Source: Oscillospiraceae bacterium
GTDB taxonomy: Bacteria; Bacillota; Clostridia; Oscillospirales; Oscillospiraceae
Length of the DNA: 64,000 nucleotides
Direction of reading: 5' to 3'
Assembly: GCA_022792945.1 (NCBI GenBank)
Contig: JAAWBZ010000022.1
Coordinates: 22,438-86,437, forward strand
Part shown: piece by piece, positions 1 through 7,922 of the stretch
Numbering within the stretch: the first letter of the stretch is position 1
How the letters are laid out: each line of letters opens with the position of its first letter
The notes under the pieces: model-generated
Databases searched by the model: none
The model's input: only the letters and a program-made list of their open reading frames with translations
Told to the model about the DNA's origin: nothing
Program-made: the position numbers and the translations under genes

Positions 1-911
1 TGATGGTGGCGGTCTGCTCCATCGTCTGGGGCGTCATCATGCTGGTGACGGCCTGTGCGGGCTTCAAGGGCCTCAAATGGCTCAACTACATCGCCGTGCC
101 CCTGCTGGTCATCGTCTGCCTCTATGGCTTGATCGCCGGCTTCGCCAGGAATAACGGCGGCGCGGCGCTGTCGGCCTATGCGCCGGCGCAGTCGGCGGGG
201 GTGGTGTTCGGCGTGTCCATGACGGTGGCCTCCTTCGCCCTGGGCGGCGTCATCTCGGCGGACTACTGCCGCTTCGCCAAGAGCCGCGCGGACGTGGTCA
301 AGTCCTCCCTGGTGGGCGTGATCCCGGCGGGCCTCTTCATGCTGCTGATGGGCGCGGTGATGAGCATCGTCACCGGCCAGTACGATATCTCCGCCATCCT
401 GGCGAGCCTGGGCGTGCCGGTGTTCGGCCTGATCGCCCTGGTGCTGGCCACCTGGACCACCAACGTCACCAACGCCTACTCCGGCGGCCTGGCCCTGTCG
501 AATCTGCTGGGCCTTGACGAGAAGAAATTCAAGATCACCACCGGCATCGCCGGCGGTGTGGGCACGCTGCTGGCGGCCTTCGGCCTCCTGGGTGCGTTCC
601 AGGGCTTCCTGTCCCTGATGTCGGCCCTGATCCCGCCCCTGGCCGGTGTGCTGATCGCCGACTACTGGATCATCCGCCGCGGTGACAAGACCCGGGTGAT
701 CCGCAAGGACGGCTTTGCGGCGGCGGGCGTCGTGGCGTTCCTGGTGGGAGCGCTGGCGGCGTGCATCACCGGCGGCACCTTCGCCTCGTTCCCGGCGCTG
801 GCGTCGGTGGGCTTCCTCAACATGCCCTTCTTCGTCGGCCCGGTCAACGGCATCGTGCTGTCTCTGGCGGTCTACGTGGTGCTGGCGAAGCTGACGAAGG
901 TGGAGGCCTGA
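1..911 (+). CDS. Cytosine/purine permease family (NCS1, CodB-like), 5' end missing
   Basis: The frame is open at the left edge, so only the C-terminal ~302 residues are present. The product is strongly hydrophobic with about eight membrane segments. It carries NCS1/CodB-type stretches such as SFALGGVISADYCRF and TTNVTNAYSGGLALSNL, and late on PPLAGVLIADYWIIRR, typical of cytosine and allantoin permeases. It would import a nucleobase or hydantoin-like compound by cation symport. The DUF917 gene starts about 28 bases after the stop and is followed by a hydantoinase, so the substrate may be a cyclic amide or ureide (inference). Which compound is carried cannot be told from sequence. Confidence 0.85.
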   Translation, partial: MVAVCSIVWGVIMLVTACAGFKGLKWLNYIAVPLLVIVCLYGLIAGFARNNGGAALSAYAPAQSAGVVFGVSMTVASFALGGVISADYCRFAKSRADVVKSSLVGVIPAGLFMLLMGAVMSIVTGQYDISAILASLGVPVFGLIALVLATWTTNVTNAYSGGLALSNLLGLDEKKFKITTGIAGGVGTLLAAFGLLGAFQGFLSLMSALIPPLAGVLIADYWIIRRGDKTRVIRKDGFAAAGVVAFLVGALAACITGGTFASFPALASVGFLNMPFFVGPVNGIVLSLAVYVVLAKLTKVEA

Positions 912-939
912 AATTCAAAAAATATAAGGAGTGTTATCC

Positions 940-2040
940 TTGCGAAAGATTGGAATCCAAGAGATCGAGGACATCGCCCTGGGCGCGGCCCTTTTGGGAG
1001 CCGGCGGCGGCGGTGACCCCTATATCGGCAAGCTGGTGGCCATCAGCGCGGTGCAGGCCTGCGGCCCGGTGACGCTGCTGGACCCGGAGGAGGTGCCGGA
1101 CGACGCCCTCCTGGTGCCCATCGCCATGATGGGCGCGCCCACGGTGCTGATGGAGAAGGCCACCGGCGGCGACGAGTACCGGGTGCTCTATGAGACGGTC
1201 TCCGCGTTCTTCGGCAGGCCCGTTTTCGCCTTCATGCCCATGGAGGCCGGCGGCGTCAACTCCATGCTGCCCATTGCGGCGGCGGCCCGGCTGGGCCTGC
1301 CGCTGGTGGACTGCGACGGCATGGGCCGGGCCTTTCCGGAGCTGCAGATGGTCACGTTCACCATCGGCGGCGCGTCCGCCACGCCCATGGCGCTGGTGGA
1401 CGAGAAGGGCAACTCCACCATTTTCCGCACTGTCACTAACAAGTGGACTGAGGAGCTGGCCCGGGCGGTCACCATGGCCTGCGGCGGCTCGGTGTCCATC
1501 TCCCTCTACCCCATGGACGGGAAGATGATGAAAAGCTACGGTGTCCACGGCATCATCACCCGCAGTGAGACCCTGGGCTCGGCCATCCGCCGGGTCAAGG
1601 AGGCCGCGGACCAGACCCCAGAGGAGGCGTTCCTCTCCATCACCGGCGGCTTCCGCCTGTTCCGCGGCAAGATCGGCGACGTGCGCCGGGAGGTCCGCGG
1701 CGGCTTCAACTTCGGCAAGGTCGTCCTGGAGGGCATCGGGGAATACCGGGGCAAGACCGGGGCTGTGGAGTTCCAGAACGAAAACCTCACCGCCTCGGTG
1801 GAGGGCGAGCTGCTGGCCACCACGCCGGATCTCATCTGCCTGGTGGATACGGAGACCTTTATTCCGGTGCCCACCGACGCGCTGAAATACGGCAAGCGCG
1901 TGATGGTGGTGGGCCTTCCGTGCTTCCCGCTGTGGCGGACGCCGGAGGGCCTGGCCCTGGTGGGGCCGCGCTATTTCGGCGTAGACACCGACTACATCCC
2001 CCTGGAGGAGCGCTGCAAAGGAGGGCGGGCCAATGTATAA
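940..2040 (+). CDS. DUF917 family protein (S-methylthiohydantoin desulfurase-like)
   Basis: About 366 residues. The N-terminus contains GAALLGAGGGGDPYIGK, the glycine-rich signature of the DUF917 N-terminal domain, and the middle carries MPMEAGGVNSMLPIAAA and VDCDGMGRAFPELQM. I place the start at TTG 940 because AAGGAG at 926-931 lies 8 bases upstream; a GTG at 931 overlaps that site. Members are usually encoded beside HyuA-type hydantoinases and nucleobase permeases, as here. The stop overlaps the next gene by 8 bases, implying translational coupling. The family is linked to hydantoin or thiohydantoin metabolism, but the substrate here is unknown. Confidence 0.85.
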   Translation: MRKIGIQEIEDIALGAALLGAGGGGDPYIGKLVAISAVQACGPVTLLDPEEVPDDALLVPIAMMGAPTVLMEKATGGDEYRVLYETVSAFFGRPVFAFMPMEAGGVNSMLPIAAAARLGLPLVDCDGMGRAFPELQMVTFTIGGASATPMALVDEKGNSTIFRTVTNKWTEELARAVTMACGGSVSISLYPMDGKMMKSYGVHGIITRSETLGSAIRRVKEAADQTPEEAFLSITGGFRLFRGKIGDVRREVRGGFNFGKVVLEGIGEYRGKTGAVEFQNENLTASVEGELLATTPDLICLVDTETFIPVPTDALKYGKRVMVVGLPCFPLWRTPEGLALVGPRYFGVDTDYIPLEERCKGGRANV

Positions 2041-3586
2041 GCTGGGTATCGACGTGGGCGGCACCAACACCGACGCCGTCCTGATCGATGAGGATCTGCG
2101 GGTCGTCGCCTCTGTCAAGCAGCACACCACCCCCGATGCCTACGACGGCATTTTGCAGGCTGTGCGCGCCGTGCTGGAGCAGTCCGGCGTGGACCGCGGC
2201 GAGATCGGCCAGGCCATGCTGGGCACCACCCAGTGCACCAACGCCATCGTGGAGCGGAAGCACCTGGCGCCCATCGGCGTCCTGCGCATCGGCGCGCCGG
2301 CCACGCTGGGCATCCCGCTGATGGTGGACTGGGCCGAGGACCTCAAGAGCATCGCCGTGGACACCGCCATCATCGGCGGCGGCTTTGAATACGACGGCAA
2401 GGAGCTGGCCCCCTTCGACCGCGAGGCCGCGGCGGACTTCTTCCGCGGGCTTCTGGCCAAGGGCGTGCAGTCCGTGGCTATTTCCTGTGTGTTCTCCACC
2501 ATTCGCAGCGACCACGAGGTGGAGGCCGCGGCCCTCTGCCGCGAGATCATGGGTGAGAACGTCCATGTGTCCATCTCCAGCGAGATCGGCTCCATGGGCC
2601 TCATTGAGCGAGAGAACGCCACCATCCTTAACGCCGCGCTCTACCAGGTGGCCCGGTCCTTCACCGAGGGCTTCGCCCGCTCCCTGGCTGACGAGGGCGT
2701 GACCAACGCGCGCATCTACCTCTCGCAGAACGACGGTACCCTGATGACCATGGAGTACGCCCGCCGTTATCCCATCCTGACCATCGCCTGCGGCCCCACC
2801 AACTCCATCCGGGGCGCCAGCTACCTCAGCCGGCTGAAAAACGCTGTGGTCATCGACGTGGGCGGCACTACCACCGACCTGGGCGTGATCCAGAACGGCT
2901 TTCCCCGGGAGTCCGGCGTGGCTGTGACCATCGGCGGCGTGCGCACCAACTTCCGGATGCCCGACGTGGTGTCCATCGGCCTGGGCGGCGGCTCCATCGT
3001 CCGGCAGCGGCCCGGCGGCAGCGTGACTGTGGGTCCGGACTCGGTGGGCTACCGGATTACCGAGAAGGCGCTGTGCTTCGGCGGCGACGTGTGTACGGCC
3101 ACGGATATCGCCGTCCGCCTGGGCATGGCGACGCTGGGCGACCCGGAAAAGGTGGCCCAGCTGGACGAGGCCTTCGCCAGGAAGGCACTGGACGTCATCC
3201 GCGCCCTGTGCGAGGACGCCGTTGACGCCATGAAGGTCTCCGCCGACGATGTGGACGTGATCCTGGTGGGCGGCGGCTCCATCATCCTGCCTGAGACGCT
3301 GGCAGGCGCCAGGAGCGTCGCCAAGCCGCGCGAGGGCGGCGTGGCCAACGCCATCGGTTCGGCCATCTCAAAGGTCAGCGGCACCTATGAGCAGCTGGTG
3401 GACTACCTGGAGGTCCCCCGGGAAGAGGCCCTCAGCCGCGCCAGAGCCGAGGCATCCCGCCTGGCCGCAGAGGCCGGTGCCATCCCTGGGACCGTCGAGA
3501 TCATCGACGTGGAGGACGTCCCCCTGCAATACTATCCCGGCAACACCTGCCGCGTGAAGGTCAAGGCCGCCGGCGATCTGGCGTAA
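2033..3586 (+). CDS. Hydantoinase/oxoprolinase family protein (HyuA-like)
   Basis: 517 residues. The N-terminus LGIDVGGTNTDAVLIDEDL is the phosphate-binding loop of the hydantoinase/oxoprolinase N-domain, followed by GTTQCTNAIVERK. A second nucleotide-fold half shows VVIDVGGTTTDLGVIQNG and a later glycine-rich VILVGGGSIILP. The family hydrolyses cyclic amides in an ATP-dependent way (5-oxoproline, N-methylhydantoin). The length suits a stand-alone A subunit of short type; no HyuB-like B subunit lies in the window. It overlaps the DUF917 gene by 8 bases and ends just before a strong bidirectional terminator, so it is the last gene of the operon. Confidence 0.87.
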   Translation: MYKLGIDVGGTNTDAVLIDEDLRVVASVKQHTTPDAYDGILQAVRAVLEQSGVDRGEIGQAMLGTTQCTNAIVERKHLAPIGVLRIGAPATLGIPLMVDWAEDLKSIAVDTAIIGGGFEYDGKELAPFDREAAADFFRGLLAKGVQSVAISCVFSTIRSDHEVEAAALCREIMGENVHVSISSEIGSMGLIERENATILNAALYQVARSFTEGFARSLADEGVTNARIYLSQNDGTLMTMEYARRYPILTIACGPTNSIRGASYLSRLKNAVVIDVGGTTTDLGVIQNGFPRESGVAVTIGGVRTNFRMPDVVSIGLGGGSIVRQRPGGSVTVGPDSVGYRITEKALCFGGDVCTATDIAVRLGMATLGDPEKVAQLDEAFARKALDVIRALCEDAVDAMKVSADDVDVILVGGGSIILPETLAGARSVAKPREGGVANAIGSAISKVSGTYEQLVDYLEVPREEALSRARAEASRLAAEAGAIPGTVEIIDVEDVPLQYYPGNTCRVKVKAAGDLA

Positions 3587-3593
3587 AGTGAAC

Positions 3594-3629
3594 AAAAAAC
3601 GCCGCAGAGTGGTCTCCGCGGCGTTTTTT
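3594..3629. terminator. Bidirectional intrinsic terminator
   Basis: A perfect 12-bp inverted repeat AAAAAACGCCGC (3594-3605) and GCGGCGTTTTTT (3618-3629) with a 12-base loop, flanked by A and T runs. It sits between convergent genes and touches the stop codon of the minus-strand gene, so it can end transcription from both sides. Confidence 0.9.
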
Positions 3630-4152
3630 ACGGCCGTTTCCGCCGGTACAGGACCTCCAGCCGCCCCAGCACCTGGTCCAGCAGCAGGAAGGTGACGTTG
3701 CCGAGGATCAGCAGCGCCGCCGCCATCCCCCGGGAGTACCCGGCGAACTCCTCCGCCGCGGCGGAGAGCTGAAAGACGTGCAGGATCAGGGCGTACAGCG
3801 CCAGCACGGCGGCGGTGAACAGCGCGCACCGGACCACCGGCCGCAAAAGGCGGGGCAGGGCGGCCACGCGGGCGCGGGCGCAGGGGTACCAGCCGAGAAA
3901 GACATACAAAAGGGCAATTTCCTTGTCCGCGCACAGCAGCAGCGCCAGCAGCGACACCGCCCCATACACCAGCAGCCCCGTCCCGGTCCCATGGCGGCAC
4001 ACCGCCGGGATCAGGCAGAGCATCGCCAGCACCGGGCAGAGGAACGTCGCCAGCGGGACCAGACTGCCCAGGGACAAAATCAGCGCCGACACCGCCGCCG
4101 TCATGCCGCAGAGGGCCATGCGGCGGCTCTCCCGCCGGAATCGAGTCTCCAT
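3628..4152 (-). CDS. Small polytopic membrane protein of unknown function
   Basis: 174 residues with about five hydrophobic segments. The N-terminal ALCGMTAAVSALILSLGSLVPLATFLCP resembles the first helix of ECF-transporter S components and related Clostridia membrane proteins, but no substrate signature is visible, so the function is open. The start is ATG 4152, six bases after AGGAGG; a GTG at 4155 is possible but too close. It has its own promoter at 4174-4202 and is divergent from the amidase gene. The stop codon lies inside the shared terminator. Confidence 0.7.
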   Translation of the reverse strand: METRFRRESRRMALCGMTAAVSALILSLGSLVPLATFLCPVLAMLCLIPAVCRHGTGTGLLVYGAVSLLALLLCADKEIALLYVFLGWYPCARARVAALPRLLRPVVRCALFTAAVLALYALILHVFQLSAAAEEFAGYSRGMAAALLILGNVTFLLLDQVLGRLEVLYRRKRP

Positions 4153-4173
4153 CACGCGCCTCCTTTTGGGACC

Positions 4174-4202
4174 ATTGTAGCAGACCGCGGCGGTTTTTGT
4201 AA
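4174..4202 (-). promoter_or_regulatory. SigA-type promoter for the 4152 membrane-protein gene
   Basis: On the minus strand TTACAA (4202-4197), 17-base spacer, TACAAT (4179-4174). It is back to back with the amidase promoter. Confidence 0.75.
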
Positions 4203-4211
4203 AGGCGGGGC

Positions 4212-4239
4212 TTGCAATTTGCCCAAATTGCGGTAAGAT
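4212..4239 (+). promoter_or_regulatory. SigA-type promoter for the amidase/sigma-factor operon
   Basis: TTGCAA (4212-4217), 16-base spacer, TAAGAT (4234-4239), ending 28 bases before the ATG. The -35 has the TTGC form seen throughout this window. Confidence 0.65.
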
Positions 4240-4267
4240 AGAGAAAATAGGAAAGGAGGAGGGCGCA

Positions 4268-5122
4268 ATGGACCGAATGCGGCTGATGCAGCTGCAAATG
4301 CGCGTACCGGACGATGTGGAGGCGGCGCTGCGCGCCGTGGAGTCGGGCTGCCGCCGGGCGGCGGAGGCAGGGGCGGACCTGCTGGCGCTGCCGGAGATGT
4401 TCTGCTGCCCCTACGAGGCGACGCGGTTCCCGGCCTATGCCCAGGAGGCCGGCGGACCGGTCTGGCGGCGGTGCGCCGAGCTGGCCAGGACCTACGGTAT
4501 CTACCTTTCCGCCGGCAGCGTGCCGGAGCGGGGCGCGGACGGGGCGGTGTACAACACGGCCTATGTGTTCGACCGCCGGGGGCGGCAGATCGCCAGGCAC
4601 CGCAAGGCGCACCTCTTTGACATTGCCGTGGCGGGCGGGCAGGTGTTCCGGGAGTCGGATACCCTCCGCGCCGGGGACGCGGTGACAGTATTCGGCACGG
4701 AGTTCGGCCCGGTGGGCCTGTGCGTCTGCTACGACCTGCGCTTTCCCGAGCTGGTCCGGCTCATGGCCCTGCGGGGGGCGCGGCTGATCCTGGCGCCGGC
4801 GGCCTTCAATCTGACCACGGGGCCGGCCCACTGGTCGCTGACCTTCCGGGCCCAGGCGGTGTTCCACCAGGTGTTCACCGCAGGCACCGCCCCGGCCAGG
4901 GACATGACGGCCAGCTACCACTCCTGGGGCCATACCATCGCGGTGGACCCCTGGGGCAATGTGCTGGGGGAGCTGGACGAAAAAGAAGGGTATCAGCTTC
5001 TGGAGCTGGACCTCTCGGAGACGGAACGCGTCCGGGCGCAGCTGCCGCTGCTGCGCCACCGCCGGACCGATCTTTATACGCTGGAGGAGAAAAGCGGGCA
5101 GGGGAGCGGGGCACAATGCTGA
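4268..5122 (+). CDS. Carbon-nitrogen hydrolase (nitrilase superfamily, omega-amidase type)
   Basis: 284 residues. The nitrilase catalytic triad is visible: Glu43 in LALPEMFC, Lys113 in RHRKAHLFDI and Cys154 in LCVCYDLRFPE. The KAHLFDI and CYDLRFPEL stretches most resemble Nit2/omega-amidases, which deaminate alpha-ketoglutaramate and alpha-ketosuccinamate; this substrate assignment is inference. The start ATG follows GGAAAGGAGGAGGG. The last 7 bases overlap the following sigma-factor gene, which is an odd partner for a metabolic amidase but indicates co-translation. Confidence 0.87.
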   Translation: MDRMRLMQLQMRVPDDVEAALRAVESGCRRAAEAGADLLALPEMFCCPYEATRFPAYAQEAGGPVWRRCAELARTYGIYLSAGSVPERGADGAVYNTAYVFDRRGRQIARHRKAHLFDIAVAGGQVFRESDTLRAGDAVTVFGTEFGPVGLCVCYDLRFPELVRLMALRGARLILAPAAFNLTTGPAHWSLTFRAQAVFHQVFTAGTAPARDMTASYHSWGHTIAVDPWGNVLGELDEKEGYQLLELDLSETERVRAQLPLLRHRRTDLYTLEEKSGQGSGAQC

Positions 5123-5652
5123 TTTTCTATCTGCAAATGCTGGAGACGCCGGAGGAGCGGCTTCGGTTTGAAGAAATCTATGAGCAATACCGTCATCTCA
5201 TGTACCGGGTGGCCCGGAATGTCCTCCGGAACCCGGAGGACGCCGAGGACGCGGTGCACAACGCCTTCCTGCGGGTGATCCGCCGCTTTTCCCGCTTTCA
5301 GGACGCGCCGAAGGAGGATATCGCGCCGCAGCTGGTGGTGATCGCCCGCAACGAGGCGGTCTCGTTGCTGCGAAAGCGGCGGCAGGTCCTGCCGCTGGAG
5401 GACTGGGATGGCTTCGCCGAGACGGCGGAGGCTGTGGCGGACTATGAGGCCCTGGTGGAGAGCTTCGCCCGCCTGCCCCAGACATACCGGGCGGCGCTGG
5501 AGATGAAGCTGCTGGAGGGCTGCTCCGACGGCGAGATCGCCCGGCGGCTGGGCCTGACCAAGTCGGCGGTCAGCACCCGGGTCAGCCGCGGAAGGCGGCT
5601 CCTGCGGGACATCGTGACCCGGGAGGGCTTCTTTGTGCCGCAGAAAAATTGA
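5116..5652 (+). CDS. RNA polymerase sigma factor, ECF (sigma-70) family
   Basis: 178 residues. Region 2 is at roughly residues 18-65, with RNPEDAEDAVHNAFLRVIRR matching the -10-recognising helix, and region 4 at roughly 120-170, with GCSDGEIARRLGLTKSAVS as a helix-turn-helix. There is no C-terminal extension, so it is a minimal ECF factor. ATG 5116 is inside the 3' end of the amidase gene. The next gene, after a short attenuator-like hairpin, encodes a single-pass membrane protein with DUF4367-like features, the usual layout of an ECF/anti-sigma pair. Confidence 0.88.
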   Translation: MLIFYLQMLETPEERLRFEEIYEQYRHLMYRVARNVLRNPEDAEDAVHNAFLRVIRRFSRFQDAPKEDIAPQLVVIARNEAVSLLRKRRQVLPLEDWDGFAETAEAVADYEALVESFARLPQTYRAALEMKLLEGCSDGEIARRLGLTKSAVSTRVSRGRRLLRDIVTREGFFVPQKN

Positions 5653-5670
5653 ATGGTCTGTGAGAATCGG

Positions 5671-5705
5671 CCCCTTCCCTGCGTTAAACCAGGTGAAGGG
5701 GTTTT
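5671..5705 (+). terminator. Attenuator-like hairpin between sigma factor and membrane partner
   Basis: CCCCTTCCCT (5671-5680) can pair with AGGTGAAGGGG (5691-5701, one bulged T), followed by TTTT. The right arm contains the AAGGGG that would be the ribosome site for the GTG start at 5709, so the same structure could both end transcription and hide the start. Confidence 0.55.
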
Positions 5706-5708
5706 CCT

Positions 5709-7232
5709 GTGGGAGGGATGGACTTGACCGACGAGGCACTGGACGCCCTGGCGCGCCGGGTTCTGCTGGACGCGGCCCGGCGGTCGTGCGCCGGGGAGGC
5801 GCCGGCGCACGACTTTTCCCCGGCCTTCAGCCGCAGAATGAAAAAGCTCCTCCGCCGGGCCGGACACCCTGTCCGCTGGCGGCTGGTCCGGGCGGCGGCG
5901 TGCCTGCTGCTGGCGGCGGCACTGGGCGGCGGCTCGCTGGTGGCGTTCGTTCCGGCGGCGCGGGCGGCGTTCACCGGATGGGTGCGGGAGCTGTATGAGA
6001 CATGGTTCGTCTACCGCCGCGCCGGGGCGGCGCGGCCCATTCCGGAGAACACGGTCTACTGCGCGGACTGGGTCCCGGCGGGTTACCGGCAGCGGACCGC
6101 GCCGGTTCCAGGGAGCTTTGTCCGGGCGCTGTACGAGGACGCGGACGGGCGGATTTTGAATCTCTCCTACCTCACCGGCGCGCAGAGCGCGTCGCTGGAC
6201 GTGGAATGGGAGGGTGCGGAGGTCTGCCCGGTGCAGGTGGGCGGCCTGGCGGCGGACCTCTACCGGAATCCGGAGGACGGTCCCAGCATCCTGGTCTGGA
6301 CCGACGAGGAGAAGGACGCGGTGTTCTGGCTTGCCGGGGCGCTGCCGGAGGCGGACCTCCTGCGCATGGCCGAGAGCGTCCGCCTCTCCGACCCGCTGCC
6401 CAGGGCTTATCGTATCACCTGGCTGCCTCTGTGCTACGGCGGCTACTGCGTGGCCGGGGAGACGGGCGGCGAGGGGTGGAAGGAGACCGTCTACGAGAGC
6501 AGCGAGGTCTCCGTTGCCTTTGGTTACGGTCCGCCTGCCCGCGCGCCCCAGGGGGAGGGGACGGCGCGGACGGTGACGGTCCACGGCCAGCCGGCGCCGC
6601 TGTATGCCTCCGGCGGCGAATATCTGCTGCGCTGGACGCCGGCGGGGGAGGAGGACGCGGTGCTGTGGCTCCGGGGCAATATCCTGCCGGAGGAGCTGGT
6701 GCAGCTGGCCGAGAGCGTGGAGGTGGACCTGTCGCGCTACAGCGACATGGCCGAGATCCAGACCGCTGAGGTGGTGGAGGGGCCGACCCTCCCGGCGGTG
6801 GCGCGCGCCCTGGACGGGACATTCACCGCCCGGGTGGAGGCCTTTGCCCGGCGGGACGCCGCGGCGGGAGTCTATATGCCCCGGGACTACGTGGACATGG
6901 TGCGCAATACCTGCAAGCACCGCGTCTCGCCCCGCCGCATCACGGCCATCCGCCGGGTCTCGGCGCTGCTGGACGCCATTGAGCCGGAGGAGGGCCTGCG
7001 TCAGCGGGTGGTGAGCCTCTTCGGGCCGTTCTACACCGCCAGCATCGACACCAGCGGGCGCTTCACCACCGTCCACATTTGCGACGAGCGCGGCGTCATG
7101 ATCGCTGCCTACCAGAGCGGCACCGATATGTGGACCGAGGTGGCCACCGCCGAGGAGATGCAGTTCAACTACCTGACCACGCAGATCTACGCCGCGGCCC
7201 ACCGGAAGGCGAAGGCCGCAGAAGGAGGATGA
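5709..7232 (+). CDS. Membrane anti-sigma-like protein (DUF4367-type) with extra C-terminal domain
   Basis: 507 residues. A short cytoplasmic N-terminus rich in Asp/Arg is followed by one membrane helix at about 59-81 and a large extracytoplasmic part. Residues ~105-345 contain two similar units (around NTVYCADWVPAGYR and then VFWLAGALPEADLLRMAESV; the second repeats as DAVLWLRGNILPEELVQLAESV), as in DUF4367 lipid- or stress-sensing proteins that accompany ECF sigma factors. Residues ~372-500 form a separate domain that matches the whole of the next gene product (ARRDAAAGVY; VSPRRITAIRR; CDERGVMIAAYQSGT). Start GTG 5709 is favoured by AAGGGG seven bases upstream; ATG 5718 is the alternative. 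It probably regulates the upstream sigma factor (inference). Confidence 0.72.
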   Translation: MGGMDLTDEALDALARRVLLDAARRSCAGEAPAHDFSPAFSRRMKKLLRRAGHPVRWRLVRAAACLLLAAALGGGSLVAFVPAARAAFTGWVRELYETWFVYRRAGAARPIPENTVYCADWVPAGYRQRTAPVPGSFVRALYEDADGRILNLSYLTGAQSASLDVEWEGAEVCPVQVGGLAADLYRNPEDGPSILVWTDEEKDAVFWLAGALPEADLLRMAESVRLSDPLPRAYRITWLPLCYGGYCVAGETGGEGWKETVYESSEVSVAFGYGPPARAPQGEGTARTVTVHGQPAPLYASGGEYLLRWTPAGEEDAVLWLRGNILPEELVQLAESVEVDLSRYSDMAEIQTAEVVEGPTLPAVARALDGTFTARVEAFARRDAAAGVYMPRDYVDMVRNTCKHRVSPRRITAIRRVSALLDAIEPEEGLRQRVVSLFGPFYTASIDTSGRFTTVHICDERGVMIAAYQSGTDMWTEVATAEEMQFNYLTTQIYAAAHRKAKAAEGG

Positions 7233-7235
7233 CAT

Positions 7236-7874
7236 ATGATTTTCAGAGGATTTCCAACGAGCCTGCGCTTCTTGGGCCAGCGCGGCGGTCTGCCCCGGCT
7301 GCGCTCCAGCCTCAGCACGCAGCGCACCAGCCGCAAGAGCACCAAAACAGCGGTGTCCCGGTACGCCGCGTCGGCCAAGACCGACCGCGCCGAGACCAGC
7401 GGGACCGAGCGTGCCGTCACCGACGCCCTCACCGAGGAATTCCGCGCGCAGCTGGAGGCTCAGGCGAAGAAGGACGCCGCGGCGGGCGTCTACAACCAGG
7501 ACGGCGCCGCAGCGGCCCTGCGGGCGGCGCAGATGCAGAAGGCTGTCTCACCCGACCGGGACACCGCCATCCGGCAGGCATCCCGGGTTCTGGCTGCCGG
7601 CGCGTTCCAGACCTCCGGCCAGCTCACCACCCGCCTCTCGGGCCTGCCCTATACCGTTACGGTCTCCCGGAGCGCCTACCGCACCGCCGCGGAGGTCACC
7701 GACCAGCGCGGCGAGAGGATCGCCAGCTACGACAGCCGCACCGGCGCGTGGCGCGCCCAGACGACCCGGGCCGAGGCCCAGTTTGCGACCGCCGCCAGCG
7801 CCATCTACGACGAGGCCTACCGTGCCGCAAGGACGCCTGCCGCCGCCGCGTCCGGCTTTGACCAGCGCGTATAG
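7236..7874 (+). CDS. Hypothetical protein sharing the C-terminal domain of its upstream neighbour
   Basis: 212 residues, no signal peptide or membrane helix. A basic Ser/Thr/Arg-rich N-terminus (1-60) precedes a domain at ~71-198 that aligns collinearly with the last ~125 residues of the preceding protein: KKDAAAGVY, AVSPDRDTAIRQASR, VTDQRGERIASYDSRTGAW and AEAQF...IYDEAYRAA. It starts 3 bases after the previous stop (GAAGGAGG precedes) and is clearly co-translated. I do not recognise the domain. If the upstream protein is an anti-sigma factor, this may be a soluble competitor or co-regulator (speculation). Confidence 0.7.
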   Translation: MIFRGFPTSLRFLGQRGGLPRLRSSLSTQRTSRKSTKTAVSRYAASAKTDRAETSGTERAVTDALTEEFRAQLEAQAKKDAAAGVYNQDGAAAALRAAQMQKAVSPDRDTAIRQASRVLAAGAFQTSGQLTTRLSGLPYTVTVSRSAYRTAAEVTDQRGERIASYDSRTGAWRAQTTRAEAQFATAASAIYDEAYRAARTPAAAASGFDQRV

Positions 7875-7881
7875 GCGCATA

Positions 7882-7922
7882 GAAAGACAGCGGGCCTCCA
7901 GGAGGGAGGTCCGCTGTCTTTC
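7882..7922. terminator. Long terminator hairpin between convergent genes
   Basis: GAAAGACAGCGGGCCTCC (7882-7899) pairs with GGAGGTCCGCTGTCTTTC (7905-7922), 18 bp with one G-U pair and a 5-base loop. It reaches the stop codon of the minus-strand oxidoreductase gene. Confidence 0.8.
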
